From contig NC_056416.1 in the NCBI RefSeq assembly GCF_905147365.1, forward strand, positions 6,158,001 to 6,222,000: 64,000 nt of DNA, in the 5' to 3' direction. The notes below the pieces were generated by a model. It saw only the letters and a program-made list of their open reading frames with translations, was not told where the DNA came from and did not search any database. The position numbers and the translations under genes were made by a program. This document shows positions 32,801 through 42,052 of the stretch, in pieces. This DNA comes from Aricia agestis. Taxonomy: Eukaryota; Arthropoda; Insecta; Lepidoptera; Lycaenidae. Position 1 is the stretch's first letter; every line of letters starts with the position of its first letter.

Positions 32801-34651
32801 ATGGTGACAGTGCTTAAAATATTATTAAAAATTATTTGTGATTATGGATATCAAATCCACCCCTTTTTTAATTATCAGCTGTAACCGAAAATATTACAAT
32901 TACAGGAAATTGTGGCTGCGTTACAGTCTCAGTGTAACATAGTACCAATTTACGATAACTTCGAGTGGCCTGAGCCTGAACAGCTGCCTGAGGACATGCG
33001 GGCGGTGTCCCACTTCAACGGTGTTAGGTGGATCCACGACTACCAAGACGCGTGTGTGGAGAAGTTAGAAAGGTAAGTCATTAACGCTCACATTCTGAGC
33101 CTTAGAACTATGAGTTACCTACCCTTTCAAGAGAACTTCTTTAGTTGAAGGAATGAATCTTTCTAATGAGAATCATTATAACGAGACTGAAAAGCACCTA
33201 CCGCTAGACTGATTAGCTATGGCTTGTCCTAGAGATGACGAATTCTTCTTCCTAGCCATCAGCAACTCTGAAAAATAATGGACAATAATTATTTCAGTTT
33301 CCTGCGAGGAAAATCGAACCTGGCCACCCGTCTGGAAAGCCAGATTCGGGGTCGCGACGTGCCCACACCCGGGACCGCGACCATCGGTCGGGGACCACCC
33401 AACTACCAGCGCATGCACTCCACCGAGAGCAGAGGCAGCGATAAGGCCGATTGACTAGAGGCCTTACACACCCTGCCGCCTGTAAGGTAAATAAGTTTCC
33501 CATTCTGCTTCCACTGAATACAAAATGAACATATCCTTAATGGCTCATTTTCATTGGTCGTTAACTCGTTCGTTATACAGCATGCGGGCAGTCCCCGCAG
33601 CCGAGATAACGACCAATGAAAGTTTCAAGTCGATACGTGTTCGTTACACCGCCTGCGGGGATTGCCCGCATGCTTTATACCGACCGTGATATCGACCAAT
33701 GAAATTCATCGGTCGATATACAGCTTGCGGGACGCGAGTTGCCACGTTTCCGACAGTTCCCAATGGCCGCCATACTACTGGCCATACAACGCGAAGAGCC
33801 GAAATTTCGCGGCGTAATTTTCGTTGCGGAACGCGCGCGAAAGTGAGTATTTAAAATTCTTAGATGTAATGTGTGCGTTAACGATTTGGAGTTAAGGTTT
33901 GATTTGCTATGTTCGGTTTTGATAATTCCGTCGCGTATCTAAGTGTGTTGTTATACAAAACATTACCGCCGAATCGCTGCCGAACTTTACGCTCGACTCG
34001 GCTCGACGGAAATTCGGCTGGCGACGGAATTTCGGCATAGTGTGTCGTCTGACGCGTTACGTCCGTATTTTGTATGGGTTTGATACGCGGCGTAAACGCG
34101 GCGGAATTTACGTCGGCGTAATTCAGCCTAGTGTGCTTAGACACATACTGTGTTTGAGCATAATGATTTTATGCCTTGTACCTTGAAATCAGGTTGTTGT
34201 TCCATGGCAAGAACGTCTGTAACTGGCGACGAACACAGAGGTTCTCCCCAGCCCTGCGGGCCCTATCGACTAATGCAAATGAGCCATAAAGTTCAAGGCA
34301 TTCATACGTTTTTTTTTTAATTTCAGACCACGACGAAGTCGTCAGTCATCAGTAGAAAAAGCTTTAACCACAAATGCACACAGTGAAGCAAGCAGTAGCA
34401 CATCTCAAACGACCTCTCCAACCAAAACGCTTTATAGTCTCCCCGAAAGACTATCCGAGAGTAGCGAAAATTTAGACTTTAAGGAAATTCAGGAATCTTC
34501 TAGACGCTGTCGCAGCTGCGAGGGGCTATTGGACGCAGACGAGAAAACGCACACGCATCTAGCCCTATCCGCGCCACTAGATGCTGCTACACAGACCAAG
34601 AGGAAGAAGAATTTCATGGACAGATGTGTGAACAAAGTGCGATTGTGCTAG
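20825..34651 (+). CDS. SARM1: SARM1/Ect4 NAD+ hydrolase, 5'-partial
   Basis: Orthologue of Drosophila Ect4/dSarm and human SARM1, the TIR NADase that triggers axon degeneration. Exons in this window are 20825-20980, 24327-24487, 24754-25204, 29716-29961, 30219-31540, 31688-31923, 32364-32653 and 32906-33072, then one of two terminal exons. All junctions are GT-AG and in phase. The first four exons code a Ser-rich, low-complexity N-terminal part. Exon 30219 holds the ARM repeats (KKAWAVPTYGHELGYSLCNT) and SAM1 (VPLWSIEDVREWVKQIGFLE). Exon 31688 is SAM2. Exons 32364 and 32906 are the TIR ([20 protein letters not shown]), with the catalytic Glu of RLEAGKF conserved. The 5' exons lie upstream, either unrecognised or outside the window. 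With the first terminal exon the visible part is 1061 residues. AATAAA at about 35291 may end the 3' UTR. One NAD-site Arg is replaced by His (30474-30476). Confidence 0.95.
22208..22571 (+). mobile_element. tRNA-derived SINE
   Basis: The head carries a pol III A box (TGGTCCAGTGGTTAAGAG) and B box (GGGTTCGATTCCC) in tRNA spacing. About 290 bases of body with GCGCCTGATCTCTCGCCAGT and TCTTCCGTCCCACTGGGTTA follow, then a short (ATT)n tail at about 22558-22568. The tRNA-like head cannot form a full acceptor stem. By recollection the body is a widespread moth SINE. Confidence 0.85.
22848..23364 (-). mobile_element. Helitron family A, copy 4
   Basis: On the minus strand it starts TCTATATATTAATACGTGAG after an A (23365) and ends GGGCGATTTCTAG before a T. 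It includes a private inverted repeat CTCTTGCCTCTAGAGGCAAG (about 22952-22971) not seen in other copies. Intact Helitron ends suggest a fairly young insertion. Confidence 0.88.
23480..23943. repeat. Local tandem duplication with a Helitron at its junction
   Basis: Unit 1 (23480-23603) and unit 2 (23811-23943) share ATTATATAAAAGTTATTATT, TTACGTTTTATATTAAAATT and GCGGATCAATAAGCCTCGCC with scattered differences. Helitron family B copy 2 lies precisely between them. Helitrons make no long target duplications, so the repeat needs a separate explanation. Confidence 0.8.
23604..23809 (+). mobile_element. Helitron family B, copy 2
   Basis: Begins TCCATACTAATATTATAAAT after A and ends GGCATCATCTAG before T. 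The microsatellite near the 5' end is shortened to GTATGTCTGTATG compared with copy 1. Confidence 0.85.
26061..26222. mobile_element. MITE with 3-bp TAC target duplication, copy 1
   Basis: The ends TATCAGAGAAGTTGATTCCT and AGTAATCAACTTCCTCGATGG are inverse. TAC flanks both sides (26058-26060 and 26223-26225). Copy 2 at 53702-53857 has the same ends and the same TAC duplication. A 3-bp duplication is typical of PIF/Harbinger-type elements. Confidence 0.75.
27030..27234 (+). mobile_element. Helitron family B, copy 3
   Basis: Starts TCCCTACTTAATATTATAAA and ends GTTGTCATCTAG before T. It has (GTCT)n near the 5' end, and the body matches copies 1 and 2. Confidence 0.8.
28197..28421. mobile_element. 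MITE with CAGCGGGGCTAAAATGG termini, copy 1
   Basis: The left end CAGCGTGGCTAAAATGGTTG and right end ACCATTTTAGCCCCGCTG are inverse. The interior has ATGATTCATTTTT and TGACAGTTTTGACAATTCAT, shared with the copy at 35549-35744. Confidence 0.75.
28835..29199 (+). promoter_or_regulatory. Internal CpG-rich promoter of SARM1/Ect4
   Basis: Within a 4.5-kb AT-rich intron a CpG-dense block appears abruptly. It contains TCTCGTCTCAGTTAGTG at 29090-29106, whose TCAGT matches the arthropod initiator, about 100 bases upstream of the ATG of the alternative first exon. No TATA box is placed at -30. This is inferred from composition, the initiator and the downstream exon. Confidence 0.5.
29200..29283 (+). 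CDS. SARM1: Alternative first coding exon of SARM1/Ect4
   Basis: The ATG at 29200 opens 28 codons beginning MSSGGGSAPWPVHRGVLARY and ending KPLHPP at a good donor (CCG|GTGAGAG, 29284). The exon ends in phase 0, exactly what the next exon (29716, starting GAA AAG) requires, and lies only 432 bases upstream of it. The product would be a shorter SARM1 lacking the Ser-rich segment encoded at 20825-25204 but keeping the ARM, SAM and TIR domains. The Pro/Gly-rich leader has no recognised domain. Confidence 0.6.
33298..33454 (+). CDS. SARM1: SARM1 alternative terminal exon A (vertebrate-like C-terminus)
   Basis: After acceptor TTATTTCAG the exon completes the split codon left by 33072 and reads FLRGKSNLATRLESQIRGRD onward for 51 residues to TGA at 33452-33454. 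The start aligns with the last helix of the human TIR (RFLQGRS), so this is the ancestral-type ending. The tail is rich in Arg, Gly and Pro. A second potential donor (TAAG|GTAAAT, 33487) lies after the stop, so the exon may also be spliced to exon B, which would then be 3' UTR. Confidence 0.8.
33540..34290. mobile_element. MITE-like element between the two SARM1 terminal exons
   Basis: Ends ATGGCTCATTTTCATTGG and CTAATGCAAATGAGCCATA are inverse. Inside are further inverted pieces (CATTGGTCGTTA/ATAACGACCAATG; CAGCATGCGGGCAGTCCCCG with its inverse near 33656) and a CpG-rich part with repeated GACGGAAATTCGG-like motifs (33960-34130). It separates alternative exons A and B by about 870 bases. Confidence 0.6.
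34327..34651 (+). CDS. SARM1: SARM1 alternative terminal exon B
   Basis: Acceptor TTTTTAATTTCAG at 34326 leads into a frame that fits the same phase-2 junction from 33072. It encodes 107 residues starting RPRRSRQSSVEKALTTNAHS and ending NKVRLC, then TAG at 34649-34651. It has a Ser/Thr-rich part, a CRSCEG motif and a basic KRKKN stretch near the end. It would replace the last TIR helix of exon A with an unrelated tail. I recognise no domain in it. Confidence 0.75.
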
Positions 34652-35331
34652 CGACCGGTGCCTTGTGAGAAGTTTTGGCAGAGTGTGTAATTGACTATTC
34701 GGACTCGTTTCGTATTGACTGTACGAAGTACAAATGAGCACATTGTGTAAATATTTCGTGTACGCTTCAAACACACGCTTGTGGTTTAACACCATTGGTA
34801 TTTTGTAATCTCAAGGAGTGCATGTGATTTTTACTAAATTAGCCGCTACCCTCCCATGTTTCAAGAACATGGGGCTGAGGTGGCGGCGACCGACAGTTCG
34901 CTATTCGTTATAGTATGGCAACTCGTTTGTAATTTATTTGCTGAAATCTTATTTGCATATCCTTCACTCTCTCTTTCACTCTCTATAGATGATAAAATGA
35001 ATTTATTTCTAGCTCTTGCCAGTAAAGTATTCGATGTTCTATAGAATGATTTTAAATTATTATTTGCAAATGTGATAGCATAGATCTTTATTGTAAATCA
35101 AACTCGAAATTTTATTCTGTACCTTCGCCTTTTATTTATAAAAACCACTATGAAGTCTCTTTATGCCTATTAAATTATTATTTTTAGTTGTACAAAATGT
35201 TAGCGTTTAATCGACATTTATATGAGTTAACCATAGTTATGATAATGTTACATCAGACCATGTCATCAATTTATGTACAAACCTAACCATGAATAAATGG
35301 TATCATGAAATATTTTCTTTTTATTCTCTTT

Positions 35332-35471
35332 AGAGCCCCCACAGACTGCAGACTTTTAGTCGGTCAGTACGAATATGTATGAACGATTTGTATCGGCCGA
35401 TAATAATGTACTGAAACCCCAATTTGGTCAAACTATCGGCCGACTAAAAGTCTGTAGTCTGCGGGGGCTCT
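35332..35471. mobile_element. Short MITE with 30-base inverted ends
   Basis: The left end AGAGCCCCCACAGACTGCAG continues through ACTTTTAGTCGG, and the right end CCGACTAAAAGTCTGTAGTC runs to GGGGGCTCT as its inverse. It lies just after the SARM1 3' UTR. Confidence 0.8.
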
Positions 35472-35548
35472 TATGATCTAAATTCTAAACCATACTTACA
35501 TAGCACCTAGCGTTTTACTGTTTATTTCCCTGTATTATATTTATAACA

Positions 35549-35744
35549 GCGGGGCTAAAATGGTCGCTTTGAAGAATCATGATATGAATCATAATATGAT
35601 TCATTTTTCTAAAATCGCAAAATGCAACTCTGCTTGCAATTCATTTCTGTATTTTTGTACTGATTTGACATTTGTCAGTTTTGACAATTCATCTGCTGAA
35701 TTGATTGAGAGGAATTGCTAAATGTGACCATTTTAGCCCCGCAG
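35549..35744. mobile_element. MITE with CAGCGGGGCTAAAATGG termini, copy 2
   Basis: CAGCGGGGCTAAAATGGTCG on the left and TGACCATTTTAGCCCCGCAG on the right are inverse. The interior matches the copy at 28197-28421. A Helitron inserted 16 bases to the right. Confidence 0.8.
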
Positions 35745-35760
35745 TCCTTGCGTTAGATCA

Positions 35761-35985
35761 TCCATACACATATTATAAAATATTATAAATGTCTGTCTGT
35801 CTGTTAAGTCTTCACGCCAAACCACTGAAACGATTGTGCTGAACTTTGATATGGGTATACGGGTATATGGGTATACTTTGAGTCCCGGGAAAGGACAAAG
35901 GATACTTTTTATACCAGAACAATATACGGTTAACGAATACGCGATAAACGAATTTTGGCGCAACGGAGTTGCGGGCAACATCTAG
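35761..35985 (+). mobile_element. Helitron family B, copy 4
   Basis: Starts TCCATACACATATTATAAAA after A and ends GCAACATCTAG before T. The body has the family's AAAGGACAAAGGATAC and GGCGCAACGGAGTTGCGGGC. Confidence 0.83.
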
Positions 35986-36106
35986 TTATATGATAAAGAC
36001 CAAAAGCAAAAGACTGGAAAGTAGATATTAATGAAACTTTATTTTATTATTCACAATTTATCTCTATGAGATAAAGTATTTCTCAGTGGCACCGATTGGT
36101 TACAGC

Positions 36107-36783
36107 TAGGGAATGCAATACCGGGATACCGGGATTCCGAAATACCGGGATCCCGCATGCATTTTGCGGGACTAATCCCGGTCGAAAATTTAGAAATGCA
36201 TGCATTATGAATGAATGAATGAATGAATGAATGAATATACTTTATTGCGCACATCACAGTTACAAACACACACATTAAATAAAGAACATATAAAATGAAG
36301 AGTTGACAACAGAAGGCGCTAAATAAAGGAGTTCGAGTGTACCGTGTTGGCCTGTATTCCATCCAGAAAATATATCAATGCAATCAACATTTTAATTCTA
36401 ATATATGAAAACAGATGGCGTTTTATTTTTTACTTCATTATTGTAACAGAACTAATCATACCTACTTTATTGACATCGCGCACCAATTTTGTTGACATCG
36501 CGCGCTATAAACTGAAGTCCACGCGGACGAAGTCGCGGGCAACAGCAAGTCTTATTTATAAACCCCTGTAAAAAAGTGTTCCACAAAGTTTGTTTTCTTT
36601 GACTTTCTGAGTATAAAACGGGTATACATGTATCCTACATAATCAAGTATCATTACAACGATTTATTTTAAAAGTTTAAAATCAACCTGCGGGATCCCGC
36701 AAATACCGGGATCCAGCGGGATTGTGATGGTTCAATCCCGCAAATACCGGGATTGAAATTATCTTGCGGGATTACATTCGCTA
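36107..36783. mobile_element. Non-autonomous hAT-type element with 8-bp target duplication
   Basis: An exact 8-bp duplication GTTACAGC flanks it (36099-36106 and 36784-36791). The ends TAGGGAATGCAAT and ATTACATTCGCTA are imperfect inverses. Each end carries a cluster of CCGGGAT/ATCCCG motifs (36120-36183 and 36690-36775), subterminal repeats of the kind hAT transposases bind. The middle contains a (TGAA)n tract (36208-36237) and other captured sequence. No transposase is encoded. Confidence 0.85.
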
Positions 36784-36791
36784 GTTACAGC

Positions 36792-37267
36792 TAAAATACT
36801 AGTTTTTAAGGTCTTTAAGTTATTGGCAACATTATGAGAACCTTATCAAGCATGAGAACATCCACCACATAATATTAACATACATTTTACTGTGCAAGCT
36901 GCTATACAAAACATACAAGCTCACACACACGCAACTAGCCCTGCTAGCATATGCTACACTAGATAGCTCATCTATTTACGAGATCTAGATCAATTGGTCA
37001 GGTTACTTATTATTTACTACTAGCTTGGACCCACAAATTATACAGTAATTATGTCAAATAGGTACATTCCAGATTACATAGGAAAGAATGGAAATTTTAA
37101 TACTGAAATCAGTGTTATGACTTCTGAAGTTTGTCTCAAAATCATATTCTGATCCTAATAGATATATATCTAAATGTAAGCAAATTTCCCTGTAGATTTA
37201 ATTATAATGTTATCCATTTAAATATCACTATATGACGACGATAGACTATAATTGAATTTTTGTTACT
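36792..37267. other. Intergenic DNA without recognised features
   Basis: AT-rich with no repeat ends or coding frames that I can support. Confidence 0.45.
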
Positions 37268-37837
37268 ACAACTCGGGCGAGTTAACTTGACACCTGGCTT
37301 AAATTTTACCCCTCCCTCGCTTCCCCGCGCAGCACCCCGCTCTCGTCGTACGCGTCCAGTAGCGTTAGCATATTATATCTGTTACCGTTACACGTGTGTT
37401 ATTGAGTTTGCGTTTCGGAGTTATTTGTTAGTAGTTAATGGTTATTGTTTTTGGATTTTTGTTGAGTTTTGTTGTGTTATTTGTTAGTTGTTACGTTTGA
37501 ACGTTAAATTTGTTAAGTTTTTGTTATTCGTATTAACGTTTGAACATTGCCGTGCGTCTGTGGTATGAATTAGCTACTCACGGAATATATTAATATGAAG
37601 CTAGATACAAATTATCGGACGCATCCATAAACCTCGTATTCCTGCTGGGGAACCCTTGGGCCAGTCCAACTCGTACTTGGTTAATACCTACTGTGGTTAG
37701 TGTAGCCCTATAAAAATAACTAGTTCCGGTAACGTAATTTTTTTTGAAATAACTTAAAATAAAAAAACTTTTTTTGCACTCAGTACTTAAGAGAAACGTC
37801 AATTGAACCAGGTGTCATGTTAATTCGCCCGAGTTGT
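37268..37837. mobile_element. MITE with ACAACTCGGGCGAGTTAA termini
   Basis: The left end ACAACTCGGGCGAGTTAACT continues through GACACCTGG. The right end CCAGGTGTCATGTTAATTCG continues through CCCGAGTTGT, its inverse. A fragment inside (37630-37682, GGGGAACCCTTGGGCCAGTC) resembles the 3' end of the repeat family at 7007-7942. Confidence 0.75.
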
Positions 37838-37869
37838 ACATGCAGAGACCAGGTATATTTATTCCTCTA

Positions 37870-38330
37870 CTAGAGATCGCCCAATGGTCGAAATTCGACC
37901 TTAGTTTCAACGATATTAGGACTACTACATACTATAGGTACATATACATTGTCTCTGGGACTCAGCTGATCTCAGACTGGCCGTGTAAGCATTGTCTAAT
38001 AGTATCTAAGATTCAATAAAAGAAAACTATAATCCATTTATTTTGTCACCTTGTTGTCAACAGACTTCAGCCATAAATAAAAGAGTATAATTCGTATGTA
38101 TAGGCTTGTCACACAAAAATCTGTCATTTTTCCTAGTGTGTGTGTTGTAGTGTGTGTAATGTTTTATTTGTTAAAAAAATGCATGATAAAAACATAATTT
38201 CAAAATAATATTAGCTCGATGCACTCCATCAGAATATAAACTATAACTGTGCAAAATTTCATTCGCCTATGTTTCCCCATTTTTCGTCAAAAGGGTTACA
38301 AAGTTTTTGGCTCACGTATTAATATATAGA
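37870..38330 (-). mobile_element. Helitron family A, copy 5
   Basis: On the minus strand it starts TCTATATATTAATACGTGAG after an A and ends GGGCGATCTCTAG before T. It has the terminal hairpin GGTCGAAATTCGACC. The closest relative in the window is copy 4. Confidence 0.88.
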
Positions 38331-38540
38331 TGCTACATGTAACAAAAATTCCTTTATCATCTAAAGTGAATTAAAAGAAAGTATACATTTCAAATGAATC
38401 TAGGCAAAGATTACTGAAATATTAGAAATCTGAAACTGAGATGGATTTCAAATTATCTTATGAGTTTAGAATGAATGCATGAAATGTTATTATCAAATAT
38501 GGATAATATAGAAATTTTAGAATAAGTATGATATTTAATG

Positions 38541-39497
38541 TTTTTTTTTTTTATTAGCCTATGCTATCCCACTACTGGGCAAAGGCCTCCCCCAGGGTCT
38601 TCCACTTGTCTCGCTCCAGCGCCACCGTTGGCCAGCCCAGCTGGTACGCCTCCAGCTCATCGCGCCATCTTTTCCTAGGCTTGCCACGGTTGCGTCTTCC
38701 ATCTTCAGGTACCCACTCTGTCGATATCTTTGCCCAGCGGTCGGGATGCATACGACCAACGTGGCCAGCCCAATCCCACTTTAGCTTAGCCGCCTTAACT
38801 CCTACGTCCGTGATTTTTGTTTGTGAGCGCAGTATTGTGCTCCTTATTTTGTCCAGAAGACTTACTCCCAACATACTGCGCTCCATTGCTCTTTGGCAAA
38901 CCCCGAGTTGGGACTTTTGTAAATCGGTCAATGACCAAGTTTGCGCACCGTAGGTTAGGACAGGCAGCAGCAGACAGAATACACATGTCGACGAGCCTGC
39001 GCTTCACGGAGATTGGTAGCTCTCCCTTCATCAGCTTCTTCATGGACCAGTAGCTCTTCCAGGCGTTTTCAATCCGGCGATCGATTTCCTTTCCTGGTCT
39101 ATTGTCAAAAGAAACTAACTGGCCCAAGTAGATATATTCGTCGACATAGTGTATTCCTTGCTCGTCCAACACGACCCTACGTCTCGTGCTGTTAGTCATC
39201 AGTTGTGTTCTGGACCTGTTCATTGTAAGTCCCACCTCGAGGCTTGCAGTGCTGAGGTCTTGGAGCATAACTTGGAGATCTGCGGCTGTAGGAGCGAAAA
39301 AGACTATGTCGTCGGCAAAGCGGAGATTGGTTAGCCTTTTCTTATTAATTTCGATGCCCTTCTCTGACCACTGGCTATCCAGTTTTCGGAAAATTTCTTC
39401 AAGGACACAGCAAAATAATTTCGGAGAAAGTGGGTCTCCCTGTTTCACTCCTTTAAGAATTTTGAACTTAGGACCGGTGGTACTAAGTTTAATGTCG
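38541..39497 (-). mobile_element. 5'-truncated RTE LINE with exact target duplication
   Basis: An 11-bp duplication GATATTTAATG flanks the insertion (38530-38540 and 39498-39508), and a T12 run at 38541 marks the poly-A tail of a minus-strand copy. It encodes the C-terminal third of reverse transcriptase (QGDPLSPKLFCC, NLRFADDIVFF) and the RTE tail (KWDWAGHVGRMHPDRW, RGKPRKRWRDE), in two frames. The break is near 38965, in a CAGCAG-type repeat where slippage is likely. It is a different RTE lineage from the 11.6-kb element, and dead. Confidence 0.9.
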
Positions 39498-39712
39498 GAT
39501 ATTTAATGTACTTAATGGAAATTTTATCGTAACACTGAAATTAGATCAATGCTACACTTTGAACATTCTGAATAAAGAGAATCAGGTTTATTCAACTACA
39601 ACTACAATAATATCTAATCTACAAATAAGTTCTAACATGCAATATAAAGAGTATGCAAATAAACAACTACTAATTTCAACAATACATTTAATATTTTTAA
39701 TAAACTAAATAA

Positions 39713-40126
39713 TTACATGTTTACTTGAATTGAGAATGAACACTCATTACAGTTGATTAAAAAATGAGGAGATACATCAACATTCGATTCTAAGTAATAT
39801 ATTCCACCGCACCTGCATCCATATGTGTACACTTCATTGTCTTGGTCAAAGTTCATTTCTGACAGTGATATAGTATCATACAACAACACTTCACTGTTTT
39901 CATAGCACGACAGCACAGCATCGTAGTGTTTCCTACTCTTTGGATCTCTTAATACCAACCAAGCTTTCTGCACCAACAAAAACTTGTCTTGATTACCATC
40001 ACTCTTGTCGGGATGAAATTGTAAAGCTAGACGTTGGTAATTCTTTTTTATCTCGTCAACTGATGCATTTTGCTCAACTTCAAGTATTCTGTAGTAATTA
40101 ATGAAGTCATTGTTTCTGTTATCCAT
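39713..40126 (-). CDS. DPH4: DPH4/DNAJC24, diphthamide biosynthesis J-protein
   Basis: A 137-residue intronless protein. DPH4 supplies electrons or iron-sulfur support to the DPH1-DPH2 enzyme in the first step of diphthamide formation on eEF2. The J domain occupies about residues 8-75 (DFINYYRILEVEQNASVDEI, then FHPDKS with the essential HPD). The C-terminal CSL zinc ribbon is at about 112-134 (YGCRCGG ... INCNECSFSIQV, a CxC...CxxC metal site). The length is slightly below the human protein (149). The ATG at 40126 (MDNRNNDF) is chosen because the open frame further upstream has only a GTG. Head-to-head with PPIH, 645 bp apart. Confidence 0.92.
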   Translation of the reverse strand: MDNRNNDFINYYRILEVEQNASVDEIKKNYQRLALQFHPDKSDGNQDKFLLVQKAWLVLRDPKSRKHYDAVLSCYENSEVLLYDTISLSEMNFDQDNEVYTYGCRCGGIYYLESNVDVSPHFLINCNECSFSIQVNM

Positions 40127-40771
40127 GTGGAAATGGATGAAGTAGACAGCATCGATGAATGTAGCCCTAGTTATTTGTAGCAGTTTCCAAATCACACGAA
40201 TAAGTAATAATATAGCACCATATTATTTGGATTGCTTTTGGAAAATAGGGAAATACAATTATTATTGTATTCTTATTAGTAGTCAAGTTTCCCGCAAAAT
40301 GTAAAAAGTAAAAGTTGAAAACCAATACCGAATACGATTTATTTTTATTTCGAATTTGACAATTGACATGACACTGACAATTAATTGACACTTTTACTTC
40401 TTCGTCTTAACTTTTCAATCTACAGTACACAATACACATTATAATTTATTAACCTTCTTCAACACAAATTCGAAAGAAAAGAAAGGGTCAAGAAAGTGTA
40501 TTGCGAATTTGCGAACACAATAATCATTGACTTAAATTTAAGAAACTATTTATAAATTTTATCATTTATTGATAAAAGTATATATGTACAGCTTACCAGT
40601 TACGACAATATCGTAGTTTGTTGCTATTTATTAAAACAAAAACAATTAGTGTCAAAATGACATTTTCGAAAACAATAACAAAAATTTGAGGTTATTTTTA
40701 TGTTTCTATAAAATATTTTATAAATATTTGTGTATTTGTTCGGAATACGAACAACATATAAATAGTACAAA
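40127..40771. promoter_or_regulatory. Shared bidirectional promoter region of DPH4 and PPIH
   Basis: The two genes start on opposite strands across this 645-bp AT-rich gap. No TATA or initiator can be placed with confidence. Co-regulation is an inference from the head-to-head arrangement. Confidence 0.45.
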
Positions 40772-41750
40772 ATGCCTACTTGGAATCAAATTCAATCTCA
40801 GTTGAGAAACCCTAACAATCCTGTAGTTTTCTTTGACATAACTGTCGGCACCACTGTAAGTAAAAATTATTCTTATAAAACGGATATAGCGGCTTGTTTA
40901 TAACATTCGAGGACCATTTATTAATTTATTGTACAATTACAGGAAATAGGGCGTATGATCTTCGAACTCTTTGCTGATGTTGTTCCGAAGACAAGTGAAA
41001 ATTTTAGAGAATTTTGTACTGGAGAATATAGGCGTGACGGAGTACCTCTTGGCTTCAAAGGTGCAACATTCCACAGGGTCATAAAAGACTTCATGATACA
41101 AGGTGGTGATTTCGTGAATGTAAGTAACTGAATCTCGTGTGTTAATAATAATTATTCCTTCGACCGCTTTGGAGTTGAAGCGTTATTATATGTCTAACAT
41201 ATTTATGAGTTATGACTTGTAAATACAAATATAGGTAACTAGATGACGCCCTCAACTCCGTTGCGCCAAGTTTCGTTATTGTTTATTGCGCGTGATAATC
41301 CTTTTTCCGGGATAAAAAATATCCTATCTCCTTTCCTGGTACTCAAAGTATCTTCATACCAAATTTTAGCAAAATTGGTGCAACGGTTTGGCCACCCAAT
41401 TTACAAAATAATCATCTCAAAGTTCAGCACTTACTACTTCTCTGTTGTATTTTTAGGGTGATGGAACGGGAGTGATGAGCATATATGGAGGAAGCACATT
41501 TGCCGATGAAAACTTTTCACTCAAACATGACTCACCAGGATTGTTATCAATGGCAAATAGTGGAAAAGACACCAACGGCTGTCAATTTTTTATCACTTGT
41601 GCCAAATGTAATTTCTTAGATAACAAGCATGTTGTCTTTGGTCGTGTTATAGATGGATTGCTTGTGATGAGAAAAATAGAAAATGTACCCACCGGACCAA
41701 ACAATAAACCCAAAATACCAGTGACTATTTCACAATGTGGACAAATGTAA
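40772..41750 (+). CDS. PPIH: PPIH, U4/U6 snRNP-associated cyclophilin
   Basis: Peptidyl-prolyl isomerase H, a component of the U4/U6-U5 tri-snRNP where it binds PRP4 and PRP18. Exons 40772-40855, 40943-41119 and 41457-41750 are all phase 0 with GT-AG borders and give 184 residues (human 177). The cyclophilin fold is complete: FHRVIKDFMIQGGDF, MANSGKDTNGCQFFITC, KHVVFGRVIDG and the C-terminal PTGPNNKPKIPVTISQCGQM match PPIH rather than PPIA. The cyclosporin-contacting Trp of the usual WLDGKH segment is Phe here (FLDNKH, codon 41613-41615). AATAAA signals follow at about 41786 and 41802. Intron 2 contains a Helitron fragment. Confidence 0.96.
41239..41420 (-). mobile_element. Helitron family B fragment, in PPIH intron 2
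   Basis: Reads CTAGATGACGCCCTCAACTC on the plus strand, the inverse of the family B 3' end. It runs about 180 bases through CTCAAAGTATCTTCATACC and then decays. The 5' terminus is missing. Confidence 0.75.
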
Positions 41751-41888
41751 TTAACAAATTTAGGTTAGGTGTATTTTATAATTTTAATAAACCTTTATAT
41801 AAATAAAGAAAATAGTTTGTTTATTTCCTACCAAAATGTTACTTGATTGTTATACACAAACTTAGAGCTCAGGGGTCACCAAATGGCG

Positions 41889-42006
41889 GACCGCGGTCTG
41901 CATCCGGACCACGGTCTGCATCCGGACCGCGATCTGCATCCGGACCACGGTCTGCATCCGGACCGCCGTCTGCATCCGGACCACGGTCTGCATCCGGACC
42001 GCCGAC
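41889..42006. repeat. GC-rich 18-bp minisatellite, about 6.5 units
   Basis: Tandem units of the type GGTCTGCATCCGGACCAC, alternating GACCACG with GACCGCG/GACCGCC variants, in otherwise AT-rich DNA between the convergent PPIH and COQ10 genes. All six frames stay open and so give spurious reading frames. Confidence 0.95.
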
Positions 42007-42052
42007 CCATGTATGCGGACCAAGCATTTTCAATGATGAACTTCGTTAAAAA

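Noticed and set aside
38561..39506. Plus-strand frames over the truncated RTE copy
   Set aside because: The minus strand encodes recognisable reverse transcriptase with a poly-A tail in matching orientation.
40127..40195. Longer DPH4 N-terminus
   Set aside because: The upstream extension begins only at a GTG and adds no conserved sequence. ATG 40126 directly precedes the J domain.
41889..42006. CRISPR-like array
   Set aside because: Units are directly tandem without unique spacers, and the genome is eukaryotic.
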